NCBI RefSeq assembly: GCF_000008185.1
Contig: NC_002967.9
Span: 1,984,001-2,048,000, forward strand
Source: Treponema denticola ATCC 35405
GTDB lineage: Bacteria > Spirochaetota > Spirochaetia > Treponematales > Treponemataceae
Direction of reading: 5' to 3'
DNA length: 64,000 bases
Shown in pieces: positions 25,640 to 33,961 of the stretch (the first letter of the stretch is position 1; each line of letters begins with the position of its first letter). The notes below the pieces were generated by a model. It was not told the origin of the DNA, made no database searches, and saw nothing but the letters and a program-made list of their open reading frames with translations. The position numbers and the translations under genes were made by a program.

Positions 25640-26962
25640 ATGATAAATATTCAGACAGCTAAAAATTACTATAAACCAAAAAACCGCACCTTTGTAAAAA
25701 AACTTTTTTTAATCTGCTTTCTCTTTAGTTTTTGTTTAAATCTTCTTTTAGGGCAAGAAAATTTATCCCAAGGCAAAATACTCATTACGGAAAGAGCCGA
25801 TTACTCCGTCTACATTGACGGGAAATATGTGGGGCTCACTTCCAGAGAAACCCGCCTTTATATGAGCGAAACAAGGCTCGGCAATGAGGAAGCCTATCTT
25901 TACGAGGGAGAAGCCTTTGTTCTTCAAAAAACCAGGAAAGACGGGCTTAAAGCCGCTTTACTGATAGATTCGATCTTACCCATTTCATTTAAATTTATTC
26001 CGGAACAAGATGAAGAAGATATTGAAAATCCTTACCAGCCTCAAATTTTCGATGAAGATTCGGGTTATCCTCTTTTAAGAAATTTTCCGATTTTGCCTGA
26101 AACAGAGTTTACTCCCGATGACATGGGAAAAACTTGGAAAGGAAAATGTACCGTAGTAGTAAGACCCAAGCCTGAAAAAACGGCTGTAAGGATTCCGGTA
26201 AATGCAGGTTTTAAATATAAGGGAAAAACTATTTTAAACGGCCAAAGCGTTCATCATGTAGAAGCAGCCTTTGGACTCCGCTACAAACACAGTGACACGC
26301 TGGGCGATGAGAAACTTATGAGCTCGGAAGGCGGAAGAAAGACGGACATCTATCTTGATGATATAAATAGGCCCGTTTTGATACGGGAAAAAATAGATGA
26401 AGAGTTTTTTTATGCGGACGGAAAAAAAATAAAACACCGAGGTTTTTTGCTTCATTTTTATTCTTATACGGGAAATGCCCTTGTACAAGGAGGCCTTGCA
26501 CAAGGCACCCGCTCACAAGAAGCCGCCTCAAAAAAAACGTCCTCACAAGAAATTCCTTTGCAAAAAGAAAGGCCGGAAATCAAACCCAATAAAGATTTTG
26601 AGGTAACTAAAACAAAACGGGGCACAATGCTGAGGCTTAAAAATCTTCAATTTGAACCTGATAGGGCTGTTCTTTTAAAAGGAGAAGAAGCAAAGCTTGA
26701 TGAGATAGCAAAGATTTTAAAAAAATCGGAGAGCGAATTCTTTTTTGTGGAAGGTCATACAGCCGATGTCGGTAAGCCGGAAGAAGAAAAAATTCTGTCC
26801 CAAGAAAGGGCTAAGACCGTCATCGAAAAACTTGTAAAAAGGGGCATACCGGCCGAAAAGTTTATCTATCAGGGTGCCGGCGGAACAAAGCCAATCTCCC
26901 CAAACGGCACCGAGGAAGGACGCTCTCAAAATAGACGCGTCGAGATTACTATTATAGGCTAA
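25640..26962 (+). CDS. OmpA-family outer-membrane protein with PEGA-like N-terminus
   Basis: The start at 25640 is chosen because the frame upstream overlaps a good promoter. The 440-residue product has a signal peptide (hydrophobic segment around LFLICFLFSFCLNLLLG), a short PEGA-like segment (YSVYIDGKYVGLTSRE) that may bind a surface partner, and a C-terminal OmpA domain (about residues 330-440: FVEGHTADVG, then SQERAKTVIEKLVKRGI and the terminal GRSQNRRVEI). OmpA domains bind peptidoglycan non-covalently, tying the outer membrane to the wall. A repetitive patch near residue 285 (QGGLAQGTRSQEAASK) suggests a flexible linker. It converges with aspA across a bidirectional terminator. Confidence 0.88.
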   Translation: MINIQTAKNYYKPKNRTFVKKLFLICFLFSFCLNLLLGQENLSQGKILITERADYSVYIDGKYVGLTSRETRLYMSETRLGNEEAYLYEGEAFVLQKTRKDGLKAALLIDSILPISFKFIPEQDEEDIENPYQPQIFDEDSGYPLLRNFPILPETEFTPDDMGKTWKGKCTVVVRPKPEKTAVRIPVNAGFKYKGKTILNGQSVHHVEAAFGLRYKHSDTLGDEKLMSSEGGRKTDIYLDDINRPVLIREKIDEEFFYADGKKIKHRGFLLHFYSYTGNALVQGGLAQGTRSQEAASKKTSSQEIPLQKERPEIKPNKDFEVTKTKRGTMLRLKNLQFEPDRAVLLKGEEAKLDEIAKILKKSESEFFFVEGHTADVGKPEEEKILSQERAKTVIEKLVKRGIPAEKFIYQGAGGTKPISPNGTEEGRSQNRRVEITIIG

Positions 26963-26964
26963 GG

Positions 26965-26999
26965 AAAACCTCTAAAAAGCTGAAGTTTTTAGAGGTTTT
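26965..26999. terminator. Bidirectional terminator between the OmpA gene and aspA
   Basis: AAAACCTCTAAAAA (26965-26978) and TTTTTAGAGGTTTT (26986-26999) form a perfect 14-bp stem with a 7-base loop, with T runs on both sides. It lies between convergent genes, as expected. Confidence 0.85.
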
Positions 27000-27006
27000 A
27001 TATCAG

Positions 27007-28398
27007 CTAAAGCTTTCTGGGCTTTGTCATGTTTTCGGGTTTTAAAACCTCATCCAATTTTTCTTTTGAAAGAAGCCCTCTTTCCAAAACAAGGTCATAA
27101 ACGCTGCGGTTATCGCGCAAGGCAGTCTTTGCAATATCGGAAGAAGCCTCATAACCGATGACGGGATTTAAGGCCGTAACCAAGCCGATACTTCGGTGAA
27201 CGCTTTCCTTACAATGCTCATAGTTTCCTACAATGCCCGTAACGCATCGTTCCCTCAAAGTCTTCATTGCATTTATAAGAAGCTTAATCGACTCAAAGAT
27301 AGAATAAATTATAACGGGTTCAAAAACGTTGAGTTCAAGCTGGCCTGATTCTGCAGCCAAGATAACGGCAGTATCATTTCCGATAACCCTGTAGCAAACC
27401 TGATTGACAACCTCAGGAATAACCGGGTTTACCTTTCCGGGCATGATAGAAGAACCGGGCTGCATCGGAGGAAGACTTATATCGTAAAGTCCTGTTCTGG
27501 GGCCCGAAGAAAGAAGGCGTAAATCGCTGCATATCTTTGAAAGCTTTGCAGAAAGGCGCTTTAATTGTGAAGAATATGTTACAAAGTCGGATGTATCGTT
27601 CGTGGCAGCTATCATGTTTTTTGCAGCCTTTAGATCAAGACCCGAAATTTTTGCCAGATGAGAGGTTACTTTCGGTGTATAGTTAGGATCCGAGTTGATA
27701 CCTGTTCCGATAGCGGTAGCTCCCATGTTTATGGTGTGAAGATTTTCCCTTGCAAACTGAATCTGAGGAATTTCGTTTTCCAAAGAAGCGGCATAGGATT
27801 CAAACTCTTGGCCGAGGGTCATGGGTACGGCATCTTGAAGCTGGGTTCTTCCCATCTTGATATTTTCTCCAAGTTCTTGGGCCTTTTTTCTAAAAGAAGC
27901 AACAAGAGATTTGAGTTCATCTATAAGAGCCGGTGTATTTAACGAGATGCCGAGCTTTGCAGCTGTAGGATAAGCGTCGTTTGTAGATTGAGCAAAGTTT
28001 ACGTGATTATTGGGATGGCAGGGCGAATAAGTTCCCTTGGCCTTTCCTAAGATTTCGTTTGCGCGGTTGGCGATAACTTCATTTGCATTCATATTGGTAG
28101 AAGTTCCTGCTCCGCCCTGAATCATATCGACTACAAATTCCTTATCGAATTTGCCTTCGGCAACTTCTTTACAAGCCTGAATCATAGCCTTGTAAACTTC
28201 ATCGCTTAAATAGCCGAGTTCATGGTTGGCTTCGGCTGCAGCCTGCTTTGTATAAGCAAGACCCTTAATAAAATCGGGAAAATCACAGAGCCTTAATCCT
28301 GTAATTTGAAAATTTTCAACACTGCGGAATGTTTGAATTCCATAATAAGCATCTTCCGGAATATCCAATTCTCCGAGTAAGTCATGTTCCCTTCGCAT
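27007..28398 (-). CDS. aspA: Aspartate ammonia-lyase
   Basis: The 463-residue protein has the fumarase/aspartase signature GSSIMPGKVNP at 315-325, with the catalytic loop Ser, and the second motif GAGTSTNMNANEVIANR at about 97-113. It converts aspartate to fumarate and ammonia in the cytoplasm, feeding amino-acid fermentation, which fits an oral anaerobe. The length matches the family (about 465-475). AGGAG precedes the ATG. Hairpins of the same small family stand on both sides of the gene, at 26965-26999 and 28539-28566. A fumarase activity cannot be excluded by sequence alone, but the match is to aspartase. Confidence 0.92.
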   Translation of the reverse strand: MRREHDLLGELDIPEDAYYGIQTFRSVENFQITGLRLCDFPDFIKGLAYTKQAAAEANHELGYLSDEVYKAMIQACKEVAEGKFDKEFVVDMIQGGAGTSTNMNANEVIANRANEILGKAKGTYSPCHPNNHVNFAQSTNDAYPTAAKLGISLNTPALIDELKSLVASFRKKAQELGENIKMGRTQLQDAVPMTLGQEFESYAASLENEIPQIQFARENLHTINMGATAIGTGINSDPNYTPKVTSHLAKISGLDLKAAKNMIAATNDTSDFVTYSSQLKRLSAKLSKICSDLRLLSSGPRTGLYDISLPPMQPGSSIMPGKVNPVIPEVVNQVCYRVIGNDTAVILAAESGQLELNVFEPVIIYSIFESIKLLINAMKTLRERCVTGIVGNYEHCKESVHRSIGLVTALNPVIGYEASSDIAKTALRDNRSVYDLVLERGLLSKEKLDEVLKPENMTKPRKL

Positions 28399-28538
28399 AA
28401 AAAACTCCTATTTTATTGATAATTACAAGCATTATAGTACTAAAACAAAAAAGGGGCAAGGGGCAAAGAATATTTCAATTTTCTCCCAAAATTTTACTAC
28501 ATAAATCATTTTTTTCATAAAATAATAGTAGAAAGTCA

Positions 28539-28566
28539 TCTTCTAAAAACTGAAGTTTTTAGAAGA
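28539..28566. repeat. Hairpin upstream of the comM gene, related to the aspA terminator
   Basis: TCTTCTAAAAAC pairs with GTTTTTAGAAGA around a TGAA loop. It resembles the hairpin at 26965-26999, but the CTCTAAAAA arm is changed to CTTCTAAAAA with matching changes on the other side. It may end transcription from upstream or act as an attenuator; it has no T run. Confidence 0.55.
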
Positions 28567-28603
28567 CTCACAAAAGTTTTATTATTGAAGACAGGAGTAT
28601 ATA

Positions 28604-30304
28604 ATGGAAATTTTAAGTTTTTCGTCATTCGGGTATGAAGGAGAATTGATTAAGGTCGAGGCTGATTTAAGGCGGGGCTTGCCGGTTATCGACATAGTGG
28701 GGCTCCCGGGTTCTGCGGTAAAGGAAGCAAGGGATAGGATGAGGGCCGCCATCAGGAATTCGGGACTTGAATTTCCCGTAAGCAGGATACTGATAAATTT
28801 AAGCCCTGCCGATCAAAAAAAAGAAGGGAGCGGTTTTGATCTTCCTATTGCCATCGCCGTCCTAACGGCAAAAGAAGCGGAGAAAAATTCGGCAGAGGTT
28901 AAAGCAAAAGCTCAAACTATAATTCCTCAAGATGAAGGCAGGGCGGAAGAATCCGTGATGATAATGGGCGAGCTTGAGCTTTCAGGCAGGGTAAGGCCTG
29001 TGCGCGGACTCATAGGAGCTATCTCGGCAGCCCGTTCTCAGGGCATCAAATACTTTATAGTTCCAAAAGAAAACGAGGCCGAGGCCCTCATCGAAGACGG
29101 CATCAACGTATTCGGAGTATCCGATTTAATAGAAGCCCTCGAATTTTTCTACAAAATAGAAAACGGAAAATTCAATGCAAAGCCTCAGGGGGTAAAAAAA
29201 GAAAGCTTCCCCGCTAAGGAAGCAGCACATCTTTTTGTATGGAGCGATACGGAAGAAACGGAAAATTTCGATTTTCAAAAAGACTCAAAAAGCGGGCTCG
29301 GCTTGGTAAAAGGCTTTGAAGATATCCGCGGACAGGACGGCCTTATACGGGCTTTAGAAATAGCGGCGGCAGGAGGACATAACCTCATAGCCTACGGCCC
29401 TCCCGGCTGCGGAAAAACCCTTTCTTTAAGCCGCTTTCCCCTCCTCCTCCCCGACATGGACGAAAAAACGGCAATGGAAACCACCCGCATTTACAGCATC
29501 GCAGGCCTCTTGCCCCAATCTGCACCGAGTCCCCGCCTTTTAAAAAGGCCGCCCTTTAGGATGCCTTCTCAAAATGCAAGTATGGAGGGCATCATAGGAG
29601 GAGCCGGAAAATGTATGCCGGGCGAAGTTTCCCTCGCTCACGGGGGCGTTCTTTTTTTAGATGAAGCCGCTCAATTTAAGGCAAGCGTTTTACAAAGCCT
29701 CCGTGCGCCCTTGGAAACGGGAAGCGTAACATTGAGCCGTGCCGGAAGAAGCAGCACCTTCCCTGCCCGCTTTCAGCTTCTACTTGCGATTAACCCATGC
29801 CCCTGCGGAAACTTCGGGAGCCCCGGAAAGGTCTGCACCTGCCTCCCCTACGAAATCGAAAAATATTGGAAAAAACTTACGGCCCCCCTCTTGGACAGAA
29901 TCGATATAAGAGTTCCGGTCATGCCGCCCAAACCTGAAAACATTTTGGCGGAGGCAAAATATTCTACCCAAACGATGAGAGAAAAAATAAAAAACGCAAG
30001 GCTCATTCAATGGGAAAGATTAAAATTTACAAATAAGGAGAAAAAAATGCAAAACATAATTTATGAAAACGCAAAACTTTTACCCCAAGAAACGGCAGAA
30101 GTTTGCAAAATGAGCGGCGAGGCGGAAAGATTTTTTTCCGTGATTGTTGACTCAAAAAAACTTTCGGGACGAGGAAGCCATGCCCTCTTAAAAATATCCC
30201 GCACAATCGCCGACATCGAGTCAAGCAAAAATATTTCCTTAGCCCATATCGAAGAAGCAGCAGCCTTGAGGCAGTGGATAAAGTATCTTCCCGATTTTTT
30301 GTAA
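28604..30304 (+). CDS. comM: YifB/ComM-family Mg-chelatase-like AAA+ ATPase
   Basis: The 566-residue protein starts with the ComM N-terminal domain (LPVIDIVGLPGSAVKEARDR, about residues 27-46). Walker A is GPPGCGKT at 265-272 and Walker B is GGVLFLDEA near 345. The C-terminal zinc-like region contains CPCGNFGSPGKVCTC. ComM-type hexamers drive branch migration in natural transformation and recombination. The N-terminal LON-like region carries a small insertion rich in Lys and Glu (about residues 90-115). GGAG lies 6-8 bases before the ATG. Competence in treponemes is unproven, so the role as a recombination motor is inferred. Confidence 0.9.
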   Translation: MEILSFSSFGYEGELIKVEADLRRGLPVIDIVGLPGSAVKEARDRMRAAIRNSGLEFPVSRILINLSPADQKKEGSGFDLPIAIAVLTAKEAEKNSAEVKAKAQTIIPQDEGRAEESVMIMGELELSGRVRPVRGLIGAISAARSQGIKYFIVPKENEAEALIEDGINVFGVSDLIEALEFFYKIENGKFNAKPQGVKKESFPAKEAAHLFVWSDTEETENFDFQKDSKSGLGLVKGFEDIRGQDGLIRALEIAAAGGHNLIAYGPPGCGKTLSLSRFPLLLPDMDEKTAMETTRIYSIAGLLPQSAPSPRLLKRPPFRMPSQNASMEGIIGGAGKCMPGEVSLAHGGVLFLDEAAQFKASVLQSLRAPLETGSVTLSRAGRSSTFPARFQLLLAINPCPCGNFGSPGKVCTCLPYEIEKYWKKLTAPLLDRIDIRVPVMPPKPENILAEAKYSTQTMREKIKNARLIQWERLKFTNKEKKMQNIIYENAKLLPQETAEVCKMSGEAERFFSVIVDSKKLSGRGSHALLKISRTIADIESSKNISLAHIEEAAALRQWIKYLPDFL

Positions 30305-30334
30305 GGTTTTTATATGGTAATAGTAAAAAAAGTA

Positions 30335-30363
30335 TTGACAAAAAGCAGTCTAGGTGCTAGATT
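30335..30363 (+). promoter_or_regulatory. Sigma-70-type promoter of the Panacea toxin-antitoxin operon
   Basis: TTGACA (30335-30340) and TAGATT (30358-30363) are separated by 17 bases, 20 bases before the chosen ATG. Confidence 0.7.
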
Positions 30364-30382
30364 AAAACTAAGGGGGTATTTT

Positions 30383-30943
30383 ATGAATATACATAAACTC
30401 ATTGAAGTTGTAAATTATATGCTCAAAAAATATGAGTATCGGCTTAATTATACAAAACTTCTTAAAATGCTCTACCTTGCCGATCGTCAATCCTATGATG
30501 ATACCGGCTCTCCTATTACGGGCGATACCTATACAGCCTTAAAAGCGGGGCCTATATTATCAAATACATATAATCTTATCCGTAATAAAGGCAATCAAAA
30601 CGATCAGAATCTATGGAATAGCCGTTTTTTAAAAGACGCTTACGATCTTGTGGCTCTAACAGATAAGATACCCTGTAATACACTATCCGACTACGAAAAA
30701 GAAGTTTTAGACGGTATCGACTCTAAATTTCATAATTACACATTTACAGACCTTATCGAATATACTCATGCAAACTGCCCGGAATGGAAAGCCCCTAAAG
30801 ATTCAGCCCTACCGATAAGTATTGAATCTATCCTACAAGCCCTAGGCAAAAGCCCCGATGAGATAGCTTTTATTATTGAAGAGGAAGAGTCTTTTGCTCA
30901 AGAAGAAGCTGCCCTTGCTCAACTATCCGAATTAAATGCCTAA
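30383..30943 (+). CDS. Panacea-domain (DUF4065, SocA-like) antitoxin
   Basis: The 186-residue product begins MNIHKLIEVVNYMLKKY and has the Panacea/DUF4065 hallmark NYTKLLKMLYLADRQSYDDTG followed by ITGDTYTALKAGPI. Panacea proteins neutralise many unrelated toxins (PanAT systems) and SocA-type relatives act as proteolytic adaptors. The start at 30383 has AGGGGG upstream and lies 20 bases past a good promoter. An acidic tail (residues 165-180, IIEEEESFAQEEAALA) is unusual and could be the toxin-facing segment. The gene overlaps the next by 8 bases, supporting a bicistronic antitoxin-toxin pair. Confidence 0.85.
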   Translation: MNIHKLIEVVNYMLKKYEYRLNYTKLLKMLYLADRQSYDDTGSPITGDTYTALKAGPILSNTYNLIRNKGNQNDQNLWNSRFLKDAYDLVALTDKIPCNTLSDYEKEVLDGIDSKFHNYTFTDLIEYTHANCPEWKAPKDSALPISIESILQALGKSPDEIAFIIEEEESFAQEEAALAQLSELNA

Positions 30944-31316
30944 AAAAACAACCTTTTTAAGCAAGCCTGAAAAATCTAAATCGGGCCAAGAATTTCGGCA
31001 CTTGCGTATTATAGTCTCCGATTCCGATAAAAATAACGAGCAAATAGTGGTATCCGTTACCTCTCTAAAATTTGATAATCAGGATACAGGCTGTATAATA
31101 CATCCGGGCGAGCATTCTTTTATAAAGCATAAATCTATTGTAGACTTTAAACGTACAAAGATTATGTCTACAATAGATATTATAAGCGGTATCAATAAAG
31201 GCTGGTTGATAAAAAAAGAGGATATATCCGATACGCTTCTAAAAAGAATACAAAGCGCCTTAAAGCAATCTAAATTTATCTCTGCCGAGGTTAAATCTCT
31301 TTTTCCGTATCTGTAA
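30936..31316 (+). CDS. Putative toxin partner of the Panacea antitoxin, possibly PemK/MazF-fold
   Basis: The 126-residue protein overlaps the Panacea gene by 8 bases. Residues 20-60 read as strands (FRHLRIIVSDSDKNNEQIVV, then SVTSLKFDNQ) and 60-100 continue EHSFIKHKSIVDFKRTKIMS and TIDIISGINKGWLIKK, a pattern of strands, a conserved Arg and a GW turn reminiscent of MazF/PemK endoribonucleases, with a final helix (LLKRIQSALKQSKF). The family match is weak and rests on pattern and on position beside a Panacea gene. If correct it would be an mRNA-cutting toxin. An unrelated toxin family remains possible. Confidence 0.6.
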   Translation: MPKKTTFLSKPEKSKSGQEFRHLRIIVSDSDKNNEQIVVSVTSLKFDNQDTGCIIHPGEHSFIKHKSIVDFKRTKIMSTIDIISGINKGWLIKKEDISDTLLKRIQSALKQSKFISAEVKSLFPYL

Positions 31317-31382
31317 CAATCCAAGTAATAAAGCAGATTTACTGAAGTACTTATTATAAGCTTGTCAAGAATTTTCGCACCC

Positions 31383-31412
31383 TTGCAGGAAACCTCTGAA
31401 CTGTGATATAAT
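31383..31412 (+). promoter_or_regulatory. Candidate promoter of the phosphohexomutase gene
   Basis: TTGCAG (31383-31388) and TATAAT (31407-31412) lie 18 bases apart, about 28 bases before the ATG at 31440, with AACGGAGGA as ribosome binding site. Confidence 0.6.
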
Positions 31413-31439
31413 TATAAAGTTATAAACGGAGGACTTTTT

Positions 31440-33203
31440 ATGGATAAAAATGAAATATTAAATAGAGCAAAAAAATATGTTTCCGAAGAAAAGGAAGTAA
31501 AATTCGCAGAAGAGGTTAAGGCTTTAATCGAAAAAAATGATGAAAAGGAATTATATGACCGCTTTTATAGGGACTTGGAATTCGGAACGGCAGGTTTAAG
31601 GGGAATTATAGGGGGCGGCACAAACCGCATGAATCCTTTAGTAATAAAAAATGCAACCCAAGGACTTGCGGATTATCTGATTGAAGCAAAATCTGAGAAG
31701 GCTAAGGCCGGCTCTTTAAGTGCCGTAATTGCCTACGATTCAAGACGCTTTTCGGATGTTTTTGCAAAAACGGCTGCTCTTATTTTTGCGGCAAACAATA
31801 TCCGCTGTTACCTTTTTTCGAGCCTTAGGCCTACGCCGGAACTTTCTTATGCCATAAGGGAACTCGGCTGCGATACGGGAATTGTAGTAACAGCCTCGCA
31901 CAACCCTCCCGAATACAACGGCTACAAGGCCTACTGGTCGGACGGAGCCCAGATTACCCCGCCCCATGATTTAGGGATAATCAAAAAGGTAGGCGAGGTT
32001 TCTTCAATCAAAATGATGAGCGAAGAAGAAGCTCTTAAAAACGGAAAGCTCGTAATAATCGATAAAGAAATCGATGAAAAATACTGGGCTATGCTTAAAA
32101 AGAAAATCAGCCGTCAAGAAATTATTAAAAATATGGCTTCCAAGGTAAAGATAGTTTACACTCCCCTTCACGGAACGGGAGCTATGCATGTAGAAAAGGT
32201 ACTGGGAGAAATGGGCTTTAATGTTATAAGCGTTCCCGAGCAGCGTGAACCTGACGGGAATTTCCCGACGGTAAGCTATCCCAATCCCGAAGACCCCAAA
32301 GCCTTAAAGATGGCCATGGATTTAGCTATAAAGGAAGGAGCCGATATTCTGATGGCCACAGATCCCGATGCCGACCGCTTTGCCTGTGCAGTAAAAAACG
32401 ATGCAGGCGAAATGCAGCTTATAAGCGGCAATCAGATGGGAGCCCTCTTTGCGGATTATATCTGTCTTACATTAAAAGAACAAAATAAACTGCCTCAAAA
32501 TGCCGCAATAGTACGCTCGATAGTAACCTCCCCCTTAAGCGATTTGATTGCGGCCTCTTACAATGTGCAAAGCGAAGAATGTCTTACCGGCTTTAAGTGG
32601 ATATGCGGCGTTGCCGAAAGAATGGTAAGCACGGGCTCCCACTCCTATCTTTACGGTTATGAAGAAAGCTTCGGCTACAACTTCGGAACCGAGGTAAGAG
32701 ATAAGGACGGTATTGCCTCTTCTGCAATTTGTGCCGAGATGACCCTCTATTGGAGGAGCAAGGGAAAGAGTCTTTTAGACAGGCTAAACGAAATCTTTTC
32801 TCAATTCGGTTTTTACGGAGAAAAGACCATCAATATGGTATACCCGGGAGCAGAAGGCTTAAAGATTATGCAGGACATGATGGTAAGAGTTCGGGAAAGA
32901 AATTTAAGCGAAATCGCCGGCGTGAAGGTAAAAACCATCAGGGATATTCAGGAAAGCACGGAATATTCTCCATTAGAGCCGGCCAAAAAAACTAAGGTTA
33001 CTTTACCTAAGAGCAATGTTCTTCAATATTATTTGGAAGACGGCTCCATAATATGCATAAGGCCCAGCGGCACCGAACCCAAGATAAAGATCTACATAAT
33101 CCATTCCGAAAAGGTTGTTTCATCGGTTGAAGAAGCTAAAAAACAATCGGATAAAAAGATTGCCGAATTCGAAAAAGAATTTAACGGTGTACTAAACGCA
33201 TAA
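31440..33203 (+). CDS. Phosphoglucomutase/phosphomannomutase, PgcA-like
   Basis: The 587-residue enzyme has the phosphoserine loop TASHNPPEYNGYK with Ser153, the metal loop TDPDADRFA near 305-313, the sugar-binding GYEESFGYNFG near 405-415 and the phosphate-binding RPSGTEPKIKIY at 542-553. It interconverts hexose-1-phosphate and hexose-6-phosphate in the cytoplasm. The long family (about 580 residues) includes alpha-phosphoglucomutases such as PgcA. A strong GGAGG-type site lies 6 bases before ATG. Its stop shares a base with the start of the exonuclease gene. Confidence 0.93.
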   Translation: MDKNEILNRAKKYVSEEKEVKFAEEVKALIEKNDEKELYDRFYRDLEFGTAGLRGIIGGGTNRMNPLVIKNATQGLADYLIEAKSEKAKAGSLSAVIAYDSRRFSDVFAKTAALIFAANNIRCYLFSSLRPTPELSYAIRELGCDTGIVVTASHNPPEYNGYKAYWSDGAQITPPHDLGIIKKVGEVSSIKMMSEEEALKNGKLVIIDKEIDEKYWAMLKKKISRQEIIKNMASKVKIVYTPLHGTGAMHVEKVLGEMGFNVISVPEQREPDGNFPTVSYPNPEDPKALKMAMDLAIKEGADILMATDPDADRFACAVKNDAGEMQLISGNQMGALFADYICLTLKEQNKLPQNAAIVRSIVTSPLSDLIAASYNVQSEECLTGFKWICGVAERMVSTGSHSYLYGYEESFGYNFGTEVRDKDGIASSAICAEMTLYWRSKGKSLLDRLNEIFSQFGFYGEKTINMVYPGAEGLKIMQDMMVRVRERNLSEIAGVKVKTIRDIQESTEYSPLEPAKKTKVTLPKSNVLQYYLEDGSIICIRPSGTEPKIKIYIIHSEKVVSSVEEAKKQSDKKIAEFEKEFNGVLNA

Positions 33204-33856
33204 TGAGCTCTTACGATTGGATCAGTGCCGTCTATGATAAGGCGGTTTTTACGGCCTTCGATACCGAAACAACGGGCACGGAGGCCAAGGCAGAAAGAGT
33301 TGTCGAAATCGGCTGTGTAAAATTCGACATTCGCGGAGTTATCGCCCGCTACAATGTTTTGATTGACCCTGAAAAACCAATGCCTCCCGAAGCGGGCAAG
33401 GTAAATCAGATAACCGATGAGATGCTTGCAGGTCAGCCTAAATTTGCAGAAGTTTTACCAGACTTTTTGGACTTTATCCGCAACACGGTTTTGGTAGCCC
33501 ATAATGCAAGCTTCGACATAAACTTTATAAACTGCGAGCTTGAAAGATGCGGCAAAACAAAACTTACAAACAAAGTTTTTGACACCCTAACCTTTGCACG
33601 AGAAACCCTGCCGGGCTTGCAAAGTTATGCCCTGCAAAACCTTGCAACACAGTTCGGCGTTCAAGCCGTAAATGCCCACCGAGCCGAGGACGATGCCAGA
33701 GTCTGTATGGAATTCTTCAAAATAGCCGTAAGTCATTTCTTTGAAAAAAACAAGGACATGCTTGACTATTATAAAAAAGATGTCGATATTTCCGAATATT
33801 TAAGCACCAAGGACCCTGAAACTGACGGCGGAAAGTTAGTTCAAAATTTATTTTAA
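33203..33856 (+). CDS. DnaQ-like 3'-5' exonuclease
   Basis: The 217-residue protein has DEDDh exonuclease motifs: Exo I FDTETTGTEAKAERVVEIG (about residues 18-36), Exo II AHNASFDINF (about 95-104) and Exo III HRAEDDARVC (about 151-160) with the His of the DEDDh class. It could be the polymerase III epsilon proofreading subunit or a free exonuclease; without a polymerase contact motif this is undecided. The start overlaps the mutase stop by one base (TAATG), so translation is coupled. Confidence 0.9.
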   Translation: MSSYDWISAVYDKAVFTAFDTETTGTEAKAERVVEIGCVKFDIRGVIARYNVLIDPEKPMPPEAGKVNQITDEMLAGQPKFAEVLPDFLDFIRNTVLVAHNASFDINFINCELERCGKTKLTNKVFDTLTFARETLPGLQSYALQNLATQFGVQAVNAHRAEDDARVCMEFFKIAVSHFFEKNKDMLDYYKKDVDISEYLSTKDPETDGGKLVQNLF

Positions 33857-33874
33857 TTAAACTAAGAGGATGGT

Positions 33875-33961
33875 ATGAATAATTATTATCAAAGTTTTGC
33901 TGACATCGGCAGTCGCGAATTTTTACAGCGGTTTTGTGTTTTGCGTGATAATTATGATTAA
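33875..33961 (+). CDS. Small 28-codon reading frame overlapping the ABC exporter start
   Basis: AGAGGA lies 5 bases before ATG 33875, which opens MNNYYQSFADIGSREF and ends at TAA 33961. The stop spans the ATG at 33954 of the ABC exporter in an ATGATTAA arrangement. The exporter itself has no Shine-Dalgarno, so re-initiation after this small frame is a plausible way to translate it. It could be a leader peptide or the vestige of an older gene. No relative was recognised. Confidence 0.5.
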   Translation: MNNYYQSFADIGSREFLQRFCVLRDNYD

